DNA from: JBBRZF01 sp038236965
GTDB lineage: Bacteria > Acidobacteriota > Terriglobia > Terriglobales > Acidobacteriaceae
Direction: 5' to 3'
Assembly: GCA_038236965.1 (NCBI GenBank)
Contig: JBBRZF010000136.1
Coordinates: forward strand, 1-9,757
Length of the DNA stretch: 9,757 nt
A program made the translations under genes and the position numbers. The notes under the pieces were generated by a model. That model made no database searches, was not told the origin of the DNA, and saw nothing but the letters and a program-made list of their open reading frames with translations. Below, one piece after another: positions 5,979 through 9,757 of the stretch. Position 1 is the stretch's first letter, and each line of letters opens with the position of its first letter.

Positions 5979-6827
5979 ATGAAGAAATTTCTCTATCTAA
6001 CAAGCATCGCGCTGCTCTCGACCGGCATGGCGGTCGCGCAGACATCAGGCTCAACAACCACAGGAACAGGAACATCTTCGCAGCCCACAACGAGCAGCGA
6101 CAGCATGTCCACCAGCCCGGCGACAACACCCATCCCGGCCGGAACCACTTCGGGGACCATGGACATGCAGTCCGGTTCCATGTCTGGCACAGCGACCGGT
6201 ACCACCGGAACCGCGACCACCGATCCTAACGCCGCGCAGACCGGAACCAGCACCACCACGACAACTGATCCCAACGCGACCCAGACGGGCACCATGGGCA
6301 CACAGGCTCCGGCAACCACCACCACCACTCCGGCTACCGGCGCGACTACCACGACGACCACGACCACCGAGCCGAACACCAGCACCACTCCGGACGCCTC
6401 TGGAACCTCTCCAATGCCGAGCACCACGCCTTCCACCGACACCATGGGACAGACCGGCGCAGCCGCTGGAGCCACCAGCACTTCACCGTCCTACTCCCAG
6501 CCTGCTGCAACGCCTGATACAACCGGCATGACTGGCGCGACCAGCAACACCACTACCAACAGCACCACTTCCACCGACACCAACATGCAGACTCCGGACA
6601 CCTCCGGTCAGACTGGCGCGGCTTCCACCACGCCTTCCACTTCCACCGATACGTCTGCAATGCCTTCGGCCAACGATCAGTCCAGTGCCGCGGCAACCGA
6701 TACCACCACCCAGGAGTCCGGCAACAAACTGCCGCAAACGGCTTCGCCGCTTCCGCTGTTCGCTCTGCTTGGACTGGGCTTGATCTCGGCTGGATACTTT
6801 AGCCGTCGCAAGTCTTTCAACCTGTAA
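5979..6827 (+). CDS. Thr/Ser-rich secreted protein with LPQTA sorting-like C-terminus
   Basis: A 282-residue protein. A clear signal peptide (1-20, ending GMAVA) is followed by a long low-complexity region of Thr, Ser, Ala, Pro, Gly and Asp with loose repeats such as DPNAAQTGTSTTTT and DPNATQTGTMGT. No folded domain is visible. The C-terminus has the three parts of a cell-surface sorting signal: LPQTA (251-255), a hydrophobic stretch (about 257-275) and RRK (276-278). It therefore looks anchored in a membrane or processed by a sortase-like or exosortase-like enzyme. The disordered Thr-rich stalk could be O-glycosylated. The frame is open from ATG 5895, but ATG 5979-5981 has GGGAG 7-8 nt before it and starts directly with MKKFLYLTSIALL, so it is chosen. 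It is monocistronic, ending at a strong terminator. The exact function is unknown. Confidence 0.85.
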   Translation: MKKFLYLTSIALLSTGMAVAQTSGSTTTGTGTSSQPTTSSDSMSTSPATTPIPAGTTSGTMDMQSGSMSGTATGTTGTATTDPNAAQTGTSTTTTTDPNATQTGTMGTQAPATTTTTPATGATTTTTTTTEPNTSTTPDASGTSPMPSTTPSTDTMGQTGAAAGATSTSPSYSQPAATPDTTGMTGATSNTTTNSTTSTDTNMQTPDTSGQTGAASTTPSTSTDTSAMPSANDQSSAAATDTTTQESGNKLPQTASPLPLFALLGLGLISAGYFSRRKSFNL

Positions 6828-6858
6828 CCCAACAACCTCCTTCCAATTCGTCTTGAAC

Positions 6859-6889
6859 ACCCAGCGAACTTCGGTTCGCTGGGTTTTTT
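6859..6889 (+). terminator. Rho-independent terminator with UUCG tetraloop
   Basis: ACCCAGCGAAC (6859-6869) pairs perfectly with GTTCGCTGGGT (6874-6884) across a TTCG tetraloop closed by C-G, the extra-stable form. It is followed by TTTTTTA. It lies 31 nt after the stop of the Thr-rich protein gene and fits that gene's strand. Confidence 0.96.
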
Positions 6890-6910
6890 ATTGCCCCTCG
6901 CACTCGGTGC

Positions 6911-6945
6911 CCCAGGTTCGCGCTCTCTGTTGGCGCTAACCTGGG
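6911..6945. repeat. Imperfect palindromic repeat, copy 1
   Basis: CCCAGGTTCGCGC (6911-6923) and GCGCTAACCTGGG (6933-6945) are inverted repeats with one mismatch and a 9-nt loop. The same outer arms and the lead-in GTGCCCCAGGTTCGCG recur at 9693-9730, so this is a dispersed element rather than a chance hairpin. There is no T-run to suggest a terminator. Confidence 0.82.
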
Positions 6946-7013
6946 TGTTGCCAACCATTCATCATCAGGAGAGAATCCGACCCGCACCTGTGCGCTCGCC
7001 TTTGACCTCCCAA

Positions 7014-7046
7014 CGAAGAAAGGCCCCAAGCTTTCGCCCGAGGCCT
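7014..7046 (-). terminator. Likely terminator after the M13 peptidase gene
   Basis: On the minus strand AGGCCTC pairs with GGGGCCT, possibly extended by GGG/CTT wobbles around a CGAAAG loop, followed by TTCTTCG. The U-G pair forms only in the minus-strand RNA, which supports the direction. It lies 34 nt after the peptidase stop, beyond the heptamer repeat. Confidence 0.6.
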
Positions 7047-7051
7047 CTCAC

Positions 7052-7087
7052 TTACCAAATTACAAATTACAAATTACCAATTACCAG
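7052..7087. repeat. TAATTGG/TAATTTG short tandem repeat at the 3' end of the M13 gene
   Basis: On the minus strand, 7-bp units TGGTAAT (twice) and TTGTAAT (twice) are followed by TTGGTAAG. The first unit is formed by the last codon (TGG, Trp) and the TAA stop of the peptidase gene. The nfeD stop at 2723 is embedded in the same type of repeat. Confidence 0.85.
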
Positions 7088-9150
7088 ATTCTCACTCTCT
7101 GCGCTTCTTCCAGATAGAGCTTGTCTCCCGGCTTCACGTCGAACGACGCATACCAGCTATCGATGTTGCGAACCGTGTCCGCGCGATACTCGCCCGGAGC
7201 ATGACCATCGCCCATCACCTGCGCTCGTGCCGCAGCCTCACGCGCCTTCGATCCCCAGTTCTGGCCGAAGGAGATAAGGAACTGCTGGTCGCCCGTGAAT
7301 CCATCCTGCATCGGAGCCGGTTTGCCCGCCAGCGACGCCTTGTAGCCGTCGTAAGCAGCCGCGATTCCCGCAACGTCCGCGATGTTTTCCGCCAGCGTTA
7401 GCTGACCATTCACCGCCAGGTCCGGGAAAGGTTTATACGCGTCGTACTGACGCGCCAGCGCTTGCGTGACCTGCTCGAAATGCTTCAGGTCAGCATCCGT
7501 CCACCAGTTGCGCAGACGTCCCTTCGAGTCGAAGGTGCTGCCAGCCGTATCGAACGAATGGCTGATCTCGTGTCCTATCACCGAACCGATAGCGCCGTAG
7601 TTGTGCGCTGCCGGAGCCTCCGCATCAAAGAACGGAGCTTCCAGAATCGCAGCAGGGAAGTTCAACGCATTTTGCAGCGGCAGATTTACCGCATTAACCG
7701 TCTGCGGAGTCATGCACCACTCGTGCGTGTCCACCTTCGAACCCAGTCGCGCTTTCTGGAAGTTGTATTCGTACTCGCTGCTGCGATACAGGTTTCCGAA
7801 GATATCGTCCGGCTTCACTTCGTACTTCGAGTAGTCACGCCATGTTTCCGGATAGCCTATGCCGACATACAGCACGTCCAGCTTTGCCTGTGCTTCTTTC
7901 TTTGTCGAAGCCGCCATCCAGTCCAATGCGTCAATGCGTTTGTGGAAAGCGTCGATGATGTTCTTCACCATCTCCTGCGCTTCCGCCTTCGCCTTGGGAG
8001 AGAAGTAGCGCTGCGCATAGATCTTGCCCACCACTTCGCCCAGGTTGCCGTTCACCACGCCAACGCCACGCTGCCAGCGCGGACGCATTTGCGGCGTGCC
8101 GCTCAACTGTTTCCCGAAGAAATCAAAACGCTCCTCTGCAAACGCCTTCGGCAACACGCCCGAGTACTGTTCCAGCACATGGAACGCGAGCCAGTCCTTC
8201 CACGTATCCAGCGGAGTCGAACCCACCAGCGCCGCTTCGCCCGTAAAGGCCGCAGGCTGCCATACGATGAATTGCGGCTGCTTGCCCAGTCCCGCCGCGC
8301 GGAAGAATTCCGTCCAGTCCAGTCCCGGAGCCTTCGCATTAAAGTCCGCCTGCTTCCACGTATTGTTCGCCTTGATCACGTCTTCGCTGTCCGCCAGCCC
8401 GACATGTTTTTCCGCGATGGCGTGTTCCAGCCCAACGATGCGTTCCGCGCGAGCGTCCGTATCCGTGAATCCAGCCAGCTTCAGAATGTTGGAAACATGA
8501 GCCTGGTATTTCGCCCGGATGGTCTTCATCCGCTGACTATCGGAAACGTAGTATTCGCGGTCAGGAAGAACCAATCCCCCCTGTAGCAGATACGGAGTGT
8601 AGTGTTCGTAATCCTGGAAACCCGGCGCGGCCCACAGGCCGATAAAGTTCACCGTGTGATAGTTCGTGTTGTTCAGCGGATCCACATCTGCGCGCAAGGT
8701 CGAGCCCAGCACAGCCGCCAGCTCTTTCTTGTCCTTGATGGCCGCGAACTTCTTCAGCAACGGCTGAACCGGCGTCAGTCCCGCCTTCTCAATCGCCTCT
8801 TCATTCATGTAGGAGTTGTAGAGGTCGGCGATCTTGCGCGTATCCGTACCCGGCGCGGCCTTCGCCTTCGCCGCTTCTTCTATCAGGTCGGCTGTGCGCT
8901 TGTTGGCCTTGTCGCCCAACGCGGCAAACACCCCCAGCGAACCGCGGTCTGGCGGAATCTCCGTCTTCTTGATCCATTCCCCATTGGCGTAGCGGAAGAA
9001 ATCGTCTCCCGGCTTTACTGACTTGTCGATGTTCTGGACGTTGATGCCGTGAGTTGCAGGTGCTGCCGCTTCCTGCGCAAACGCCGCAGTAAAGGAAAGC
9101 AGAATGACTGCGCACAATACCGCGCGTGTAAGTCTCATCGAATGTTTCAT
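7081..9150 (-). CDS. M13 family (neprilysin/endothelin-converting-enzyme-like) zinc metallopeptidase
   Basis: The protein has 689 residues, typical of bacterial M13 enzymes. A signal peptide (about 1-25, ending AAFA) is followed by the Peptidase_M13 N-terminal region starting DKSVKPGDDFFRYANGEWIK and then by the C-terminal catalytic domain. The zinc site is HEISH (His527, Glu528, His531) with the third ligand Glu588 in AENIAD and the supporting Asp592. His650 and Arg656 in HAPGEYR match neprilysin His711 and Arg717. The chain ends in the family-typical Trp (RVRIW). It probably cleaves oligopeptides in the periplasm. One oddity is NAVN at 486-489, where most members have NAYY. The frame stays open to 9321, but that extension reads through repeat DNA. 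ATG 9148-9150 has GGAG five bases before it and begins the signal peptide. It is a single-gene unit; its stop lies in a heptamer repeat. Confidence 0.96.
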   Translation of the reverse strand: MKHSMRLTRAVLCAVILLSFTAAFAQEAAAPATHGINVQNIDKSVKPGDDFFRYANGEWIKKTEIPPDRGSLGVFAALGDKANKRTADLIEEAAKAKAAPGTDTRKIADLYNSYMNEEAIEKAGLTPVQPLLKKFAAIKDKKELAAVLGSTLRADVDPLNNTNYHTVNFIGLWAAPGFQDYEHYTPYLLQGGLVLPDREYYVSDSQRMKTIRAKYQAHVSNILKLAGFTDTDARAERIVGLEHAIAEKHVGLADSEDVIKANNTWKQADFNAKAPGLDWTEFFRAAGLGKQPQFIVWQPAAFTGEAALVGSTPLDTWKDWLAFHVLEQYSGVLPKAFAEERFDFFGKQLSGTPQMRPRWQRGVGVVNGNLGEVVGKIYAQRYFSPKAKAEAQEMVKNIIDAFHKRIDALDWMAASTKKEAQAKLDVLYVGIGYPETWRDYSKYEVKPDDIFGNLYRSSEYEYNFQKARLGSKVDTHEWCMTPQTVNAVNLPLQNALNFPAAILEAPFFDAEAPAAHNYGAIGSVIGHEISHSFDTAGSTFDSKGRLRNWWTDADLKHFEQVTQALARQYDAYKPFPDLAVNGQLTLAENIADVAGIAAAYDGYKASLAGKPAPMQDGFTGDQQFLISFGQNWGSKAREAAARAQVMGDGHAPGEYRADTVRNIDSWYASFDVKPGDKLYLEEAQRVRIW

Positions 9151-9228
9151 GAACGCTCCGCTTCCGTGTCTTTTTAATAGAACTAACCAGTTTAGACGGA
9201 GTACCCCACCAGAAGATAGCAACCACGG

Positions 9229-9285
9229 CTTTGCTCTTGCTCTTGATCTGCCGTTGATCTCGCCTTTGATCTCGCCCTTGCTCGC
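9229..9285. repeat. Degenerate hexamer flank of repeat copy B
   Basis: Imperfect CTCTTG, GATCTG and GATCTC-type units lead into the hairpin core at 9286. This corresponds to the clean CYYTTG array before copy A, but is more diverged. It lies about 80 nt upstream of the M13 peptidase start, so that gene's promoter is confined to about 9151-9228, where I see no clear -35/-10 pair. Confidence 0.65.
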
Positions 9286-9349
9286 GTGGGCCCGGACGCC
9301 TCGTCCGCGGCGGGCGAGCAACGCTCGCCTTGGTGTTGCTCTTGTTCTT
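9286..9349. repeat. Dispersed double-hairpin repeat, copy B
   Basis: This 64-bp core is identical over its full length to copy C at 9617-9680. It contains CGGACG-CCT-CGTCCG and GGCGAGC-AAC-GCTCGCC (9313-9329), and ends in GTTGCTCTTGTTCTT. It has no stop codon in any of the six frames, so it lets long artificial frames run through from the M13 side. Confidence 0.92.
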
Positions 9350-9379
9350 GATCTCGGCTTCTCTTTCCCGTACTAGATA

Positions 9380-9400
9380 GAAGACCGCCCACAGGTCTTC
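9380..9400. other. Inverted repeat GAAGACC/GGTCTTC
   Basis: A perfect 7-bp stem with a 7-nt loop (GCCCACA) sits between repeat copy B and the next terminator. No T-run follows on either strand, so it is not an obvious terminator. It may belong to another dispersed repeat family, but only one copy is present here. Confidence 0.45.
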
Positions 9401-9408
9401 GCTCCCCA

Positions 9409-9440
9409 GAAAAAATCAGGCAGAGCTTTTGGCTCTGCCT
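9409..9440 (-). terminator. Rho-independent terminator after the small membrane-protein remnant
   Basis: On the minus strand AGGCAGAGC pairs perfectly with GCTCTGCCT across a CAAAA loop, followed by GATTTTTTC. It lies 22 nt beyond the TGA of the remnant at 9463, showing that a real transcription unit once ended (or still ends) here. Confidence 0.9.
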
Positions 9441-9462
9441 TGATATTCCAGTCTGATGAAGA

Positions 9463-9606
9463 TCAATGCCCGGATTGTTTTTCAGCAAAGTCGCCTAGCA
9501 CCGGGACTTTCCAGGTCTGGCCTTGGTAAGCCTTGATGGCTGCAATCAGCCATACCACGAAAAATACAAACCAGACCAGTCCTTTGACTTTGACTTTGAT
9601 TTCGCC
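9463..9606 (-). pseudogene. 3' remnant of a small membrane protein (DUF4870/Tic20-like C-terminus)
   Basis: On the minus strand a frame ending at TGA 9463-9465 encodes a membrane helix (GLVWFVFFVVWLIAAIKAYQ) followed by GQTWKVPVLGDFAEKQSGH. The pattern AAIKAYQGQ...VPVLGDFAEK resembles the C-terminal end of DUF4870/Tic20-like small membrane proteins, which are normally about 100-130 residues. Upstream the frame runs without a break into hexamer repeats (the KVKVK stretch) and hairpin core copy C, up to a TAA at 9721-9723. It has no ATG, GTG or TTG before the membrane helix. The 5' part of the gene therefore seems to have been replaced or displaced by repeat DNA, possibly with a separate 5' fragment beyond the window. 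The well-formed terminator downstream supports a formerly functional gene. The family assignment rests on a short stretch and is moderate. Confidence 0.6.
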
Positions 9607-9616
9607 TTTGCCCCAT

Positions 9617-9680
9617 GTGGGCCCGGACGCCTCGTCCGCGGCGGGCGAGCAACGCTCGCCTTGGTGTTGCTCTTGTTCTT
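9617..9680. repeat. Dispersed double-hairpin repeat, copy C
   Basis: Identical over 64 bp to copy B. It is preceded by short CTTTGA/CTTTGC-type units (about 9582-9616) that overlap the coding frame of the membrane-protein remnant. The core contributes an open reading frame with GERCSPAADEASGP upstream of the remnant. Hairpin 2 is at 9644-9660. Confidence 0.93.
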
Positions 9681-9692
9681 TCTGCCGCGTGC

Positions 9693-9730
9693 CCCAGGTT
9701 CGCGCCGCGCTTTTGCGGCGTTAACCTGGG
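9693..9730. repeat. Imperfect palindromic repeat, copy 2
   Basis: CCCAGGTTCGCGCCGC (9693-9708) and GCGGCGTTAACCTGGG (9715-9730) are inverted repeats with two mismatches and a 6-nt loop. The outer arms match the palindrome at 6911. It follows core copy C by 12 nt and is itself followed by another TAATTGG-like motif on the minus strand (about 9738-9751), so three repeat types are stacked at the window edge. Confidence 0.85.
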
Positions 9731-9757
9731 ATTCCACAATCCAATTACTACACCCAT

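Noticed and set aside
5993..6481. Minus-strand Val-rich frame opposite the Thr-rich gene
   Set aside because: It arises because ACC/ACA threonine codons read as GGT/TGT/GTG-type codons on the other strand. The plus-strand protein has a signal peptide, Shine-Dalgarno and terminator.
9151..9321. N-terminal extension of the M13 peptidase by 57 residues
   Set aside because: The extension is basic and repeat-derived, while ATG 9148-9150 has a Shine-Dalgarno and begins a signal peptide.
9192..9488. Minus-strand open frame of 98 residues across repeat copy B
   Set aside because: It crosses the terminator at 9409-9440 and the stop-free repeat, and resembles no protein family.
9482..9757. Minus-strand open frame of 91 residues at the right edge
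   Set aside because: It is in a different frame from the membrane-protein remnant and is made mostly of palindrome and hairpin-core sequence. The helix-containing frame is the plausible coding one.

Overview
The window looks like a chromosomal piece from a Gram-negative bacterium of the Acidobacteriota (Terriglobia-like). This is inferred from the gene families, from a Thr/Ser-rich secreted protein ending in an LPQTA-SPLPL type tail, and from several families of intergenic repeats. No ribosomal or other marker gene is present, so the placement is tentative. No RNA gene, CRISPR array, transposase or phage gene was seen.

Left end: the tail of an unrecognised plus-strand gene (1-145) converges on a small minus-strand operon. 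That operon has an ArsR-type regulator (539-835) followed 16 nt later by a pterin-4a-carbinolamine dehydratase (238-522), with a TATAAT box just upstream. A strong minus-strand terminator at 900-930 closes the next unit.

Centre: four minus-strand genes are read in the order secreted TPR protein (4036-5661), NfeD membrane serine protease (2723-4024), slipin/SPFH protein (1588-2361) and SPOR-domain membrane protein (954-1574). TPR and NfeD are 11 nt apart, and slipin and SPOR are 13 nt apart. NfeD and slipin, a classic operon pair, are separated by about 360 bp of repeats. The likely theme is membrane and envelope quality control. Start codons for NfeD, slipin and SPOR were shortened from the longest open frame because a good Shine-Dalgarno lies before the inner start.

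Right half: a plus-strand Thr/Ser-rich secreted protein with a sorting-signal-like C-terminus (5979-6827) ends at a textbook UUCG terminator. A minus-strand M13 (neprilysin-type) metallopeptidase (7081-9150) follows. At the right edge is the 3' remnant of a small membrane protein resembling the C-terminus of DUF4870/Tic20-like proteins (9463-9606), with its own terminator; its 5' part is replaced by repeat DNA.

Repeats are the most unusual content. A core of about 64 bp with two tandem hairpins occurs three times (2610, 9286, 9617), flanked by CYYTTG-type hexamers. An imperfect palindrome (CCCAGGTT...AACCTGGG) occurs twice (6911, 9693). TAATTGG-type heptamers overlap the stop codons of two unrelated genes (nfeD and the M13 peptidase). 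The repeats sit at gene ends, inside a presumed operon and inside a broken gene.
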